Of a stretch of DNA of 64,000 nt, positions 56,445 through 64,000 are shown one piece after another. Each line of letters begins with the position of its first letter. Position 1 is the stretch's first letter. Where the stretch lies: contig NZ_POUL01000007.1 of NCBI RefSeq assembly GCF_002890895.1, positions 124,001 through 188,000 on the forward strand, read 5' to 3'. The DNA comes from Stutzerimonas stutzeri. Its GTDB lineage: Bacteria > Pseudomonadota > Gammaproteobacteria > Pseudomonadales > Pseudomonadaceae. The position numbers were made by a program, and so were the translations under genes. The notes beneath the pieces are model-generated. The model saw nothing but the letters and a program-made list of their open reading frames with translations. It was not told the DNA's origin and did not search any database.

Positions 56445-56870
56445 ATGCGAATCCTGATGCTTGTTGTTGCGCTATCCAGCCTTGGCGGCTGCGCCTTGTG
56501 GATGCCCCAGCCCGATCCGAACCAGGCCTGGATCGATCTTGATCCCCACGGAGAAACCGAATTGATGGCCGTGGCGGTCGATGAACGACCGCTGAAGGAT
56601 GATCGCTACTTTCAGGTCGCCCCCGGCAGCCATCAGCTGGGTATGCGCTATCGCTTCGAAGTCGGCCCGGCTGATGTGGGTCGTGACAGCGAAGCGCTGG
56701 CACGCGACTGCCGCCTGACCCTGAGTTATGACAGCTTCAACGCCGGGGCGCGCTATCGACTGGTGGCCGGCGGCTACGGTTTCCGCCCCTGGGCCAAGCT
56801 GTACGACCAGCATGACCGCATGCTGGCCAAGGCCACCGAGCGCGGCTGCGGCGGGGTCGCGACCCGCTAG
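56445..56870 (+). CDS. Small lipoprotein, paralogue A
   Basis: 141 residues from the ATG at 56445. Lipobox LGGC at 13-16 after a short hydrophobic stretch. The mature part, PDPNQAWIDLDP and DDRYFQVAPGSHQLGMRYRFEV, closely parallels the gene at 56992. Function unknown. Probably shares a promoter region with the divergent aminopeptidase gene. Confidence 0.75.
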   Translation: MRILMLVVALSSLGGCALWMPQPDPNQAWIDLDPHGETELMAVAVDERPLKDDRYFQVAPGSHQLGMRYRFEVGPADVGRDSEALARDCRLTLSYDSFNAGARYRLVAGGYGFRPWAKLYDQHDRMLAKATERGCGGVATR

Positions 56871-56991
56871 CGTTTCGGTAGTGAACCGTTCTGTTGCGGT
56901 GCAGTCGTTGAAAAAGTGCCGAAGGTGGCTCAGGCTCATTGGCTGACCGCGACAGCAGAGGCTGATCCTGCGGTTATCCGGAGGATTCATC

Positions 56992-57402
56992 ATGCGTCTG
57001 TTCATCGCTCCAATGCTGGCGCTCGGCCTGATCGGCTGTGCCGGCCCCCTGCCTGCACCTGATCCGGACATGGCCTGGGTCGAGCTGAGCGCCCAACCCA
57101 GCGACATCTTCATGTCCGACCAACTGGACGGCGAGCGCACGCCAGACGGTCGCTATTTCCAGGTCAGCCCCGGTGCACATGAACTCGAGGCACGCTACGA
57201 ATTCGAAATCAGTAGCGGTGGCTTCGGCGATTTCGGCGACACCCAGTACCTGCGCTGCACCCTGGTGATCAACTACGACGATTTCCAGCCCGGACGGCGC
57301 TATCTGTTCCAGGCCCGCTCGCTGGGCTTCACCCCACAAGGCTGGCTGCGCGACGAAGACCGTAATGTCCTGGCGCGCGCCGAGGCCGAGCACTGCTACT
57401 GA
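56992..57402 (+). CDS. Small lipoprotein, paralogue B
   Basis: 136 residues. Lipobox LIGC at 13-16 (MRLFIAPMLALGLIGCAG). The core PDPDMAWVELSAQ, DGRYFQVSPGAHELEARYEFEI, YDDFQPGRRYLFQARSLGF repeats that of paralogue A, with a shared two-Cys pattern (RCTL and HCY). Role unknown. 25 bp before the luciferase-like gene. Confidence 0.75.
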   Translation: MRLFIAPMLALGLIGCAGPLPAPDPDMAWVELSAQPSDIFMSDQLDGERTPDGRYFQVSPGAHELEARYEFEISSGGFGDFGDTQYLRCTLVINYDDFQPGRRYLFQARSLGFTPQGWLRDEDRNVLARAEAEHCY

Positions 57403-57427
57403 GCAGCCGTCAGCAAAGAGGTAGACG

Positions 57428-58423
57428 ATGTCCCGTATCGAACACACCCGTTTCTCCACCCTCGACCTGGCGCCGATCCGCGATGACGGCGATGCCGGTC
57501 TGGCCCTGCGCAACTCGCTGGCGCTGGCCCAGCACGTGGAGAAGCTCGGCTTCGAGCGCTTCTGGGTCGCCGAGCACCACAACATGGACGGCATCGCCAG
57601 CGCCGCCACGTCCGTGCTGATCGGCTATCTGGCGTCCGGCACGTCGCGGATTCGCCTGGGCGCTGGCGGCGTCATGCTGCCCAACCATGCGCCGCTGGTG
57701 GTCGCCGAACAGTTCGGCACGCTGGAAGCACTCTATCCGGGTCGGATCGAATTGGGTCTGGGTCGCGCGCCGGGCGCCGATCAGTTCACCGCCCACGCCT
57801 TGCGCCGCGACCGCATGGGCAATGCCGATGACTTTCCGGCCGATGTGGAAGAACTGCAGATGCTGCTCGGCCCGCGCCAGCCCAACCAGCGGGTCATCGC
57901 CATGCCAGGCATGGGCAGCAACGTGCCGATCTGGCTGCTCGGCTCGAGCCTGTTCAGCGCTCAGCTGGCGGCGGCCAAGGGCTTGCCTTACGCCTTCGCC
58001 TCGCATTTCGCGCCGCGCTACATGCACGAGGCGATTCGTCTGTATCGCGAGAACTTCCGCCCCTCCGAGGTGCTGGACAAGCCCTACGTGATGCTCGGCG
58101 TGCCGCTGATGGCCGCCGATACCGACGAGCAGGCCGAATACCTGGCCACCACCGCCTACCAGCGCATCCTTGCCCTGATCCGTGGCCAGAGCCTGGTGCT
58201 GGTGCCGCCGGTCACCAGCATGCAGGGCAAGTGGCTGCCCCATGAGCAGGACGCTGTCGGCAGCTTCCTTGGTATGGCCCTGATCGGCGGGCCGGAAAAG
58301 ATCCGCGCGCGGCTGGAGATCCTTCTGGAGCAGACAGCGGCCGATGAACTGATCTTTACCTGCGACCTCTACGAAACCGCCGACCGCCACCGCGCCTTCG
58401 ACATCCTCGCCGGGTTGCGTTGA
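57428..58423 (+). CDS. Luciferase-like flavin monooxygenase (LLM class)
   Basis: 331 residues. TIM-barrel LLM-class flavin-dependent oxidoreductase: start [59 protein letters not shown] and ELGLGRAPG. Close in pattern to YhbW. Substrate unknown. It lies directly after paralogue B with an AAAGAGGT ribosome-binding site. Confidence 0.9.
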   Translation: MSRIEHTRFSTLDLAPIRDDGDAGLALRNSLALAQHVEKLGFERFWVAEHHNMDGIASAATSVLIGYLASGTSRIRLGAGGVMLPNHAPLVVAEQFGTLEALYPGRIELGLGRAPGADQFTAHALRRDRMGNADDFPADVEELQMLLGPRQPNQRVIAMPGMGSNVPIWLLGSSLFSAQLAAAKGLPYAFASHFAPRYMHEAIRLYRENFRPSEVLDKPYVMLGVPLMAADTDEQAEYLATTAYQRILALIRGQSLVLVPPVTSMQGKWLPHEQDAVGSFLGMALIGGPEKIRARLEILLEQTAADELIFTCDLYETADRHRAFDILAGLR

Positions 58424-58522
58424 CCTAAAGAGCGCATCGAGGCAATACCGATCGCTCCGAACACTCTGCGACAACGTTCCACAGCAAAGGCTTGTAAGCG
58501 CGACGCAAGCGCACAGCTCTGC

Positions 58523-58545
58523 GCCGGCCTCTCAACGAGGCCGGC
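58523..58545 (+). terminator. GC hairpin downstream of the monooxygenase gene
   Basis: GCCGGCCTC (58523-58531) and GAGGCCGGC (58537-58545) form a perfect 9-bp stem with a TCAAC loop, 100 bp after the stop. No T-run follows, so termination is uncertain. Confidence 0.4.
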
Positions 58546-58679
58546 AGCCGACGCCCCTTGCGCGCCTGGGCCAGCGGCCGCCCCGCTCGACGAACGCAGC
58601 TGAACCCCGTCCAGCCGCGTCGATCAAACCAACAGCTTATGCGTACTTCGGCGCGTCACGCTTGTTTGCGGAAGACTGA

Positions 58680-60044
58680 ATGAATTTTCTTGAATGGATG
58701 GCCGTGCTCGGCATCCTGCTGCTGATCCTAGCCCTGGCATCGGCCTACCTGCGCTGGCTGCCGGTCACTACCTCATTGATCTATCTGGGCTTCGGTCTGC
58801 TCATCGGCCAGCTCGGCGTCGGCTTGTGGGAGATGGAGTTCATTCACATCGCCAGCTGGATGGAGCACCTCACCGAAATCGCGGTGCTGGTGTCCCTGTT
58901 CGTCAGCGGGCTCAAACTGCGCATGCCGCTGGGTCATGCGGCTTGGAAAGGCGCCTACATTCTCGCCGGCCCGGTGATGCTCGCCTGCATCGCGGGTGTT
59001 GCCGCCCTCTGCCATTACCTGCTCGGGCTCAGCTGGGGCATCTCAGTGTTGATCGGTGCCATCCTTGCCCCCACGGACCCCGTGCTCGCCAGCCTGGTGC
59101 AGGTGAGCAACTCACGCGACAGTGATCACGTGCGCTATGGCCTGTCCGGCGAAGCCGGGTTCAACGATGGCACGGCCTTCCCTTTCGTAGTGTTCGGTTT
59201 GCTGCTGATCGAACAGGAAACCATGGCCACCGGCTGGGTCAGCGAATGGGCGTTGCATCGACTGGTCTGGGCGGTGCCGGCCGGGTTGGGCTTTGGCTAT
59301 CTGCTCGGGCGTTTGATCGGCAGGCTGGCGATCTTCCTGCGCGCTCGGCACGCCGATACGTCCATGTCGCCGAATGATTCGCTGGCGCTGGCGCTGATCG
59401 CGCTGGCCTATGTTGGCGCCGAGCTGATCGGCGCTTGGGGCTTTCTTGCGGTATTCGCAGCCGGCCTGGGGCTGCGCCACGCGGAAAAAGACGCCGCGGA
59501 CGAATCGGAAACGCCGTCCGAGGAGCTGATCGCCCACGCCGTGCCGCATATGGCAGAGGGCGGCATGATGCCACGCGAACTGCCGCTCGAAAGCGACAAG
59601 ATCGCCGAGCCCAAGGTCGCGGCCGGGGTCATGGTGGGTGACATCCTGACCTTCGGCGGGCAGCTGGAGCGCAGCCTGGAAGTGCTGCTGGTGACCATTC
59701 TCGGAGTGTTGGTCTCGGTGCACTGGGACTGGCGCGCTGTGCCTCTGGCGCTGGCGCTGTTCATGGTGATCCGGCCGCTCAGTGTGTGGCTGTTGATACC
59801 GCACCGCTACCTGGACCGGACCCAGCGCCTGACCGTCGGCTGGTTCGGCATTCGGGGGATCGGCAGCCTGTACTACCTGAGCTACGCGGTCACCCACGGC
59901 CTGTTGCCGGAAGAGGCCGAAGCGATCATTCCGCTGGTGATTTCAGTGGTGGTGTTGAGCATCGTCGCGCACGGGCTGAGTACTCAACCATTGCTGCGAC
60001 GTTACGAACGCAGCCGCGGCCAGTCGCCAACGGATCACGCCTGA
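58680..60044 (+). CDS. CPA1-type cation:proton antiporter
   Basis: 454 residues, about twelve membrane helices. Antiporter motifs: ILAPTDPVLASLVQV and GEAGFNDGTAFPFVVF with the Asn-Asp pair used for ion exchange. A hydrophilic loop near 262-320 carries acidic ESETPSEE and precedes the last helices. Exchanges Na+ or K+ for H+; which ion cannot be read. Start ATG at 58680; 256 bp upstream lack a gene. Confidence 0.86.
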   Translation: MNFLEWMAVLGILLLILALASAYLRWLPVTTSLIYLGFGLLIGQLGVGLWEMEFIHIASWMEHLTEIAVLVSLFVSGLKLRMPLGHAAWKGAYILAGPVMLACIAGVAALCHYLLGLSWGISVLIGAILAPTDPVLASLVQVSNSRDSDHVRYGLSGEAGFNDGTAFPFVVFGLLLIEQETMATGWVSEWALHRLVWAVPAGLGFGYLLGRLIGRLAIFLRARHADTSMSPNDSLALALIALAYVGAELIGAWGFLAVFAAGLGLRHAEKDAADESETPSEELIAHAVPHMAEGGMMPRELPLESDKIAEPKVAAGVMVGDILTFGGQLERSLEVLLVTILGVLVSVHWDWRAVPLALALFMVIRPLSVWLLIPHRYLDRTQRLTVGWFGIRGIGSLYYLSYAVTHGLLPEEAEAIIPLVISVVVLSIVAHGLSTQPLLRRYERSRGQSPTDHA

Positions 60045-60112
60045 CACGACGCGGCAGGCAGGCTCCCAGGCAGCTGGCTAAACAGCCGCTGCCGGGCCGC
60101 CCGGACGGCAGA

Positions 60113-60328
60113 TCAGCTGTTCGCGAGGCGGAAGCCGACCTTCATGGTGACCTGAAAATGGCCGACCTTGCCGTTTTCGACATGGCCGCGAATCTCGCCC
60201 ACTTCGAACCACTCGACGTTCTGCAACTTGCTGCTGGCTTCAGCGATACCGTTCTGAATCGCTTCATCAACGCTGTTGCGCGAAGAACCGACGATTTCAA
60301 TCTTCTTGTACGTGTGATGATCCGACAT
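60113..60328 (-). CDS. Dodecin (flavin-binding)
   Basis: 71 residues with the dodecin pattern YKKIEIVGSSRNSVDEAIQNGIAEAS and the Trp motif VEWFEVGEIRGHV for stacking flavin, ending FQVTMKVGFRL. Forms a hollow dodecamer that stores flavin. Converges on the antiporter gene. Confidence 0.93.
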   Translation of the reverse strand: MSDHHTYKKIEIVGSSRNSVDEAIQNGIAEASSKLQNVEWFEVGEIRGHVENGKVGHFQVTMKVGFRLANS

Positions 60329-60467
60329 GAATAAATCCCCTTCTGGTCTGAGGAGCCTCCGCTCGGTAATAACGCGTCCTGTTCATTGAGGCCCGCGAAG
60401 GGCCTCGGAAGTTCAGCGGAGCGGCCGATCCGCCGATGGCGGCCGGCGAATATCAGCACCCACTACC

Positions 60468-60495
60468 TGGATAACTCGAAGGTTATCCGCGCGGC
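60468..60495. repeat. Palindromic direct repeat, copy 1
   Basis: TGGATAACTCGAAGGTTATC continuing to GCGCGGC; identical to the copy at 60612 except for two bases. GGATAAC...GTTATCC inside it can form a stem. Confidence 0.75.
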
Positions 60496-60523
60496 AGCTT
60501 ATCCGTGTTGATCGACGTACAGC

Positions 60524-60588
60524 CGTAGGGTGGGCTTCAGCCCACCGGAACGCTCGGCCCAAGTTGGTGGGCTGAAGCCCACCCTACG
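60524..60588. repeat. Perfect 23-bp inverted REP pair
   Basis: Arms 60524-60546 and 60566-60588 are exact inverted copies (CGTAGGGTGGGCTTCAGCCC then ACC), separated by 19 bp. Each arm is itself palindromic (GGTGGGCT and AGCCCACC). Confidence 0.85.
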
Positions 60589-60611
60589 AGACTGCAGCGA
60601 CACACGGCAGG

Positions 60612-60639
60612 TGGATAACTCGAAGCTTATCCACGCGGC
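60612..60639. repeat. Palindromic direct repeat, copy 2
   Basis: TGGATAACTCGAAGCTTATC continuing to CACGCGGC; pairs with the copy at 60468. GTGGATAA and TTATCCAC (from 60611) give an 8-bp stem. Lies 15 bp past the KTSC stop. Confidence 0.75.
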
Positions 60640-60653
60640 TCTTCCTGCCAGCG

Positions 60654-60869
60654 TCACTCGACCCGCCGATAGCGGTAATGCTGCGCCTTGAACACCTGGT
60701 TGAAATAACGCCCAAGGGAATCGGCCTGCAGCAACGCCTGGACCACTTCGGCCGGCACCTGCTCGTAGCGGTACTGCGAGCCGTTATGAAACTCAACCTC
60801 CAACGCCTGCTCGTCCGGGTCGTAACCCAAGGCGCGCAGGCTGCTCGAATTCACCGCGACCCGTTTCAT
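60654..60869 (-). CDS. KTSC-domain protein
   Basis: 71 residues: the whole protein is one KTSC domain (VNSSSLRALGYDPDEQALEVEF, GSQYRYEQVPAEVVQALLQA, YFNQVF). The domain is often linked to nucleic-acid proteins, but its job as a free protein is unknown. Its ATG overlaps the ABC exporter stop by 4 bp, so it is the last gene of the glf operon. Confidence 0.88.
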   Translation of the reverse strand: MKRVAVNSSSLRALGYDPDEQALEVEFHNGSQYRYEQVPAEVVQALLQADSLGRYFNQVFKAQHYRYRRVE

Positions 60870-62665
60870 AGCGCCGGATCGGGCTCATGCTTGAAGCCCT
60901 CGGCCTGCATCTTCCACAAGGCGTCGAAAGCACCGCCGCGGCTGCGCAGCTCCATCGGTGCGCCGTCTTCGATGATCAGTCCGTTGCGCAACACGATGAT
61001 CCGGTCGAAGCCTGCCAGCGTCGACAACCGGTGCGCGACGGCCACCACGGTGCGGTTGTGCACCAGGCTGTTCAGGGCCGCCTGGATCTCCCCTTCCGAC
61101 TGGGTATCCAGCGCCGAAGTCGCCTCGTCGAGGATGAGAATGGGCGCGTCCTTGAGAAAGGCGCGGGCGATACCCAGCCGCTGACGCTGGCCACCTGAGA
61201 GCATCACGCCGCGCTCGCCGACCAGCGTGTCGTAGCCCTGTGGCAGCTCGCGGATGAAGGCATCGCAGAAGGCGTGACGGGCCGCTTCCACCACGTCCTC
61301 GTCACTGGCCTCAGGGCGTCCGTAGCGGATGTTCTCGCGTATCGACCGGTTGAACAGCGCCGTTTCCTGCGGCACCACGGCAATCTTCTCGCGCAGGCTG
61401 TTCTGGCTGACGGAGCGTACATCCTGGCCATCAATGAGGATGCGCCCGGCATGCACATCATCCAGGCGTTGCAGCAGCTGGATCAGCGTCGATTTGCCCG
61501 CACCGGACGGACCGACCACTCCGACCTTCTGCCCCGCCGGAATATGCAGGTTGAGGTGCTCGAAGATCATGCCGCGCTTGGGGTAGCCGAAACTGATGTC
61601 GTCGAAGGTGATGTCACCCTCGGCCAGCATCAGCTGGGTTTCCGGATCGTCCAGGCCGTGCGGTTGGACGATGATGCGCAGGGTGTCGTCGATGGCGCCG
61701 ATCTGCTGAGTGGTGTCCACCAGCGCCAGCGCCAGATCCCGTGAGCCGTGGAGGATGCGGAAGGTCAACGCGCTGACCAGCACCACGTCACCGGCGGTCA
61801 CCGAACCGTTCACCCACAGGCTGATCGCCCAGACCAGCATGCCCCCGGCCATCAGCGACAGGCAGATGTCGTGGATAACGCGGGCCTTTTCCAGGTACAT
61901 CCAGCTGCGCCGCTGGGCCTTGGCCTCGTAGCCGATCTCGTTGGCGAGGCGTTCCGCTTCACGGTCACGTGCGGAAAACGCCTTGATGGTCCAGACATTG
62001 GAGACCGCATCCACCAGCTCGCCGCCGACCCGTGCCGATTGCGCGGCGAAACGCTGATGCTTGGTGCGGCCACGAATGCCGAAGCCGGTGATCAGTGCCG
62101 CGACGATGGCAACGAACAGGACCAACGCAACGGCCATGCGCCAATCGACGGTCAGCAGCACCACCACCGCGCCGATGAAGTCGACGATGGGCGGCACGAT
62201 CTTCCAGGCCAGACCGCCATAGATCGCCCCTGCCGCGGCACCCAGGGCCGAGATACGGTTGCCCAGCGAACCGGCGAAGTGCTCGGTGAAGTAGCGCATC
62301 GGGTGGCCGGTCAGGTGCTTGAACAGGTCGACCCGGATGTCCACCACGCTCGCCACCACCGTGCGGCAGCCGAGCCAACCGCCGAGGCGCCAGAAGATGT
62401 TTTCAACCACGATCAGGCCGATGAACAGCCCCAATGGAAACCATACGTCCGCCGCGCCCCGGTTGGCGCTGCCTTGCGCCATGGCATCGACCAGCAGCTT
62501 CATCCCGTACTGCACCGCCACCGCGCAGCTTGCCGCACCGACGATCAGAAGCAACAGCCCGCCGAAATGCCAGGGCCGTAAGCAGACGTAGTGCCACAGG
62601 AAGGCGACCGGGCGATCCGGCAGGAGCGGCACCCGCGGCGGTGTGCGCAGTGCCGGCGCGTTCAT
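60866..62665 (-). CDS. ABCB-type exporter (MsbA-like half-transporter)
   Basis: 599 residues. Six membrane helices in the first about 310 residues, then a nucleotide-binding domain with [24 protein letters not shown] and [13 protein letters not shown] fused half-transporter that would work as a homodimer. Possible substrates are lipid-linked glycan or glycolipid, inferred from glf and the glycosidase upstream. Overlaps the glycosidase gene by 4 bp at 62662-62665. Confidence 0.88.
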   Translation of the reverse strand: MNAPALRTPPRVPLLPDRPVAFLWHYVCLRPWHFGGLLLLIVGAASCAVAVQYGMKLLVDAMAQGSANRGAADVWFPLGLFIGLIVVENIFWRLGGWLGCRTVVASVVDIRVDLFKHLTGHPMRYFTEHFAGSLGNRISALGAAAGAIYGGLAWKIVPPIVDFIGAVVVLLTVDWRMAVALVLFVAIVAALITGFGIRGRTKHQRFAAQSARVGGELVDAVSNVWTIKAFSARDREAERLANEIGYEAKAQRRSWMYLEKARVIHDICLSLMAGGMLVWAISLWVNGSVTAGDVVLVSALTFRILHGSRDLALALVDTTQQIGAIDDTLRIIVQPHGLDDPETQLMLAEGDITFDDISFGYPKRGMIFEHLNLHIPAGQKVGVVGPSGAGKSTLIQLLQRLDDVHAGRILIDGQDVRSVSQNSLREKIAVVPQETALFNRSIRENIRYGRPEASDEDVVEAARHAFCDAFIRELPQGYDTLVGERGVMLSGGQRQRLGIARAFLKDAPILILDEATSALDTQSEGEIQAALNSLVHNRTVVAVAHRLSTLAGFDRIIVLRNGLIIEDGAPMELRSRGGAFDALWKMQAEGFKHEPDPAL

Positions 62666-63816
62666 GGCAAGGCGTTGGCGAGGTTTGAAACCGGATTCGA
62701 GTGACTGAAGCGCGCCTGCTGCAGCCGCAGCTCATCGGCCAACCCCTCATGCACACGGCGGTTTCCGGCTTCGTCCGGGAAGCCCAGCAGCCCCACCGGG
62801 CAGTGGCGGTCGTCGGTCCAGCCTGGGTAATCCAGCACCGGATAAAGGCAGATGCCTTCTACCGGCACGCCACGCTGCATAGCCAGGCCGGCCTGCTCGC
62901 TGACATAGCGCAGCCAGTCGCCGCGCACATCGCCTTCGGCGCCGGTTTCGGCGATCAGAATCGGCCGTTTATAGCGCTGCGAGATCTCACTGAGAATGCC
63001 TTTGAAAGGCCGATAGTCGGGGCTGTCCCGGCCGATGGTGTTGCCTTCGCCGTGATACCACTGGTTGTCGGGGTAATAATTCACGCCAAGCACGTCGAGG
63101 TACTCCGGCGCTCCGCCGAGGCCCGGCCAGAGTTCGCCGCAAAGCATGTCCCAGGCTTCGAACTGCGATTGGCGGTAGCGCTCGGCCTCACGCTGCGGAC
63201 CGGGCCGATCATTTGGCGCGACGACGTGAATGGCCGGCTCGACCTGGATAAAGCGCGCCCGCGGCTCGACCTCTCGGATCGCCTGCATCGCGGCGATGGT
63301 GGCGCGGACCAGCTGGTGCTTCAACTCGAAACCACGGCCGCGCGCCATCGGGTTGAAGTAGGCCTCGTCGCCGCCAGCCCAGGACCAGAACGAGATCTCG
63401 TTGAGTGGCGCATAGATCGGCACCGTATCGGTCTCGTCCTTGATCAGCTGCGCAGCCGCGCCCGCATAGCGGGCAAAGCGTTCGACGAACTGCGGCCGCC
63501 AGATGTCGATGTCGTCCGGCCAGCCGTAATGACACAGGTCCCAGATCACCTGGAGGCGCTGACGCTGAGCCGCCTGCAGCATCGGCAGAAAGCTCGACCA
63601 GTCGTATTGCCCCTTCGAGCGCTCGATCAGGTGCCAGCGCAGGCCGTCCCGCACCGTTTTCAGACCGTGCCGCTGCAGTACGGCGTAATCATGGGCGGCC
63701 CAGCGGTCATGTCCCGTGGCGGCCAGCAGGTCGAGGCGTCGCCCATCACTGCGGCGGTGGCTCGAGCATTCGAAACCGCCGAGAAGAAAGCTCTGAAAAA
63801 GGCTTGGCTGATGCAT
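62662..63816 (-). CDS. GH-A clan glycosidase, cytoplasmic
   Basis: 384 residues. TIM-barrel hydrolase with likely acid/base Glu140 (YAPLNEISFW) and nucleophile Glu290 (ILIAETGAEG), the two clan GH-A catalytic sites; looks like the GH1/GH5 group but I cannot fix the family. No signal peptide, so it should act in the cytoplasm or at the inner membrane. It starts 13 bp after glf and overlaps the exporter gene. Confidence 0.75.
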   Translation of the reverse strand: MHQPSLFQSFLLGGFECSSHRRSDGRRLDLLAATGHDRWAAHDYAVLQRHGLKTVRDGLRWHLIERSKGQYDWSSFLPMLQAAQRQRLQVIWDLCHYGWPDDIDIWRPQFVERFARYAGAAAQLIKDETDTVPIYAPLNEISFWSWAGGDEAYFNPMARGRGFELKHQLVRATIAAMQAIREVEPRARFIQVEPAIHVVAPNDRPGPQREAERYRQSQFEAWDMLCGELWPGLGGAPEYLDVLGVNYYPDNQWYHGEGNTIGRDSPDYRPFKGILSEISQRYKRPILIAETGAEGDVRGDWLRYVSEQAGLAMQRGVPVEGICLYPVLDYPGWTDDRHCPVGLLGFPDEAGNRRVHEGLADELRLQQARFSHSNPVSNLANALP

Positions 63817-63829
63817 CCGTGTCTTTCTC

Positions 63830-64000
63830 TCAGAGAGCCTGTTCGGCCAGGGACTGACTGTGCGCCGACTTGTCGTTAGCGGCAGGGTAAGACTCGGCTT
63901 CCTCGATGCGCTTGTACAGCGCCAGCGCCTGTCCGACCACCTGATCCATGTTGTAGTACTTGTACGTACCCAACCGTCCGACGAAGGTCACGCCGGGCGT
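63830..64000 (-). CDS. glf: UDP-galactopyranose mutase, C-terminal part
   Basis: A reading frame on the minus strand ends at a TGA at 63830 and continues past the window edge; 56 residues are visible. FVGRLGTYKYYNMDQVVGQA is the C-terminal signature of Glf, where the YKYYNMD segment lines the flavin. Glf converts UDP-galactopyranose to UDP-galactofuranose. The tail (SHA-rich AHSQSLAEQAL) is variable. First visible gene of the glf-GH-ABC-KTSC run. Confidence 0.9.
   Translation of the reverse strand, partial: TPGVTFVGRLGTYKYYNMDQVVGQALALYKRIEEAESYPAANDKSAHSQSLAEQAL

Larger units (their letters stand above)
60329..60653. other. 325-bp repeat-rich intergenic region, dodecin-KTSC
   Basis: No gene is recognisable. 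The region holds two near-identical 28-bp direct repeats and, between them, a perfect 23-bp inverted repeat of the REP type. The dodecin promoter must lie in the first 100 bp (reading leftward). Confidence 0.6.

Overview
The window is about 62-65% GC by eye, densely packed and almost free of mobile DNA. Gene content and order point to the Pseudomonadaceae, most likely a Stutzerimonas (P. stutzeri group) chromosome. The polA-DUF2782-thrB-split nrdJ-znu-met order and the caa3 oxidase cluster match the arrangement I remember around both ends of the P. aeruginosa PAO1 numbering (PA5493-PA5505, PA0104-PA0114, PA0060-PA0069). The species call is inference.

Layout. 1-333: end of an HDOD-domain gene. 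406-8061 (minus): type II secretion operon gspE-F-G-H-I-J-K-L-M, with no gspC or gspD beside it. 8584-11488: three-gene proton-translocating transhydrogenase pntAA-pntAB-pntB with a terminator. 11712-15026: a DUF1127 protein, then three small secreted DUF2388 paralogues coupled to a large DUF4105 protein. 15190-15319 (minus): an unlisted sRNA gene in the polA-distal position, with an AlgU-type promoter and a 14-bp terminator stem, matching ErsA. 15537-21404: polA (minus), then DUF2782, thrB and ppnN (plus). 21459-24355 (minus): two-gene B12-dependent ribonucleotide reductase nrdJa/nrdJb. 24508-27654: zinc regulon, znuA divergent from zur-znuC-znuB. 27659-28150: YgjP-like metallopeptidase. 28233-30377: large catalase katE. 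30637-33150: metNIQ methionine importer.

33284-41826: aa3/caa3 cytochrome c oxidase. One minus-strand operon carries coxB-coxA-ctaG-coIII; a second carries SURF1, a membrane protein, ctaA, cyoE and sco1; a lone DUF2909 gene faces the other way between them. 42041-46826: small membrane protein, an SPL-like radical SAM protein behind a perfect LexA box, a DUF1835 protein, a YheV-type zinc ribbon and oligopeptidase A. 46961-50154: bile-acid-symporter-like transporter with divergent AraC regulator, gamma carbonic anhydrase, HAD phosphatase. 50151-55002: PhoD-like phosphatase, serine hydrolase, and two tandem ferritin-like diiron proteins. 55255-60328: lipoprotein aminopeptidase, two paralogous lipoproteins, a luciferase-like monooxygenase, a CPA1 antiporter and dodecin. 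60654-64000 (minus): a tightly coupled set glf (partial) - GH-A glycosidase - ABC exporter - KTSC, probably the end of a galactofuranose-glycan operon.

Most of the window is core metabolism and respiration. The parts least explained by known biology are the DUF2388/DUF4105 operon, the tandem ferritin-like pair and the glf-GH-ABC-KTSC set. Regulatory sites visible in the sequence are an AlgU-type promoter, a LexA operator, a possible Zur site and two REP-type palindrome clusters.
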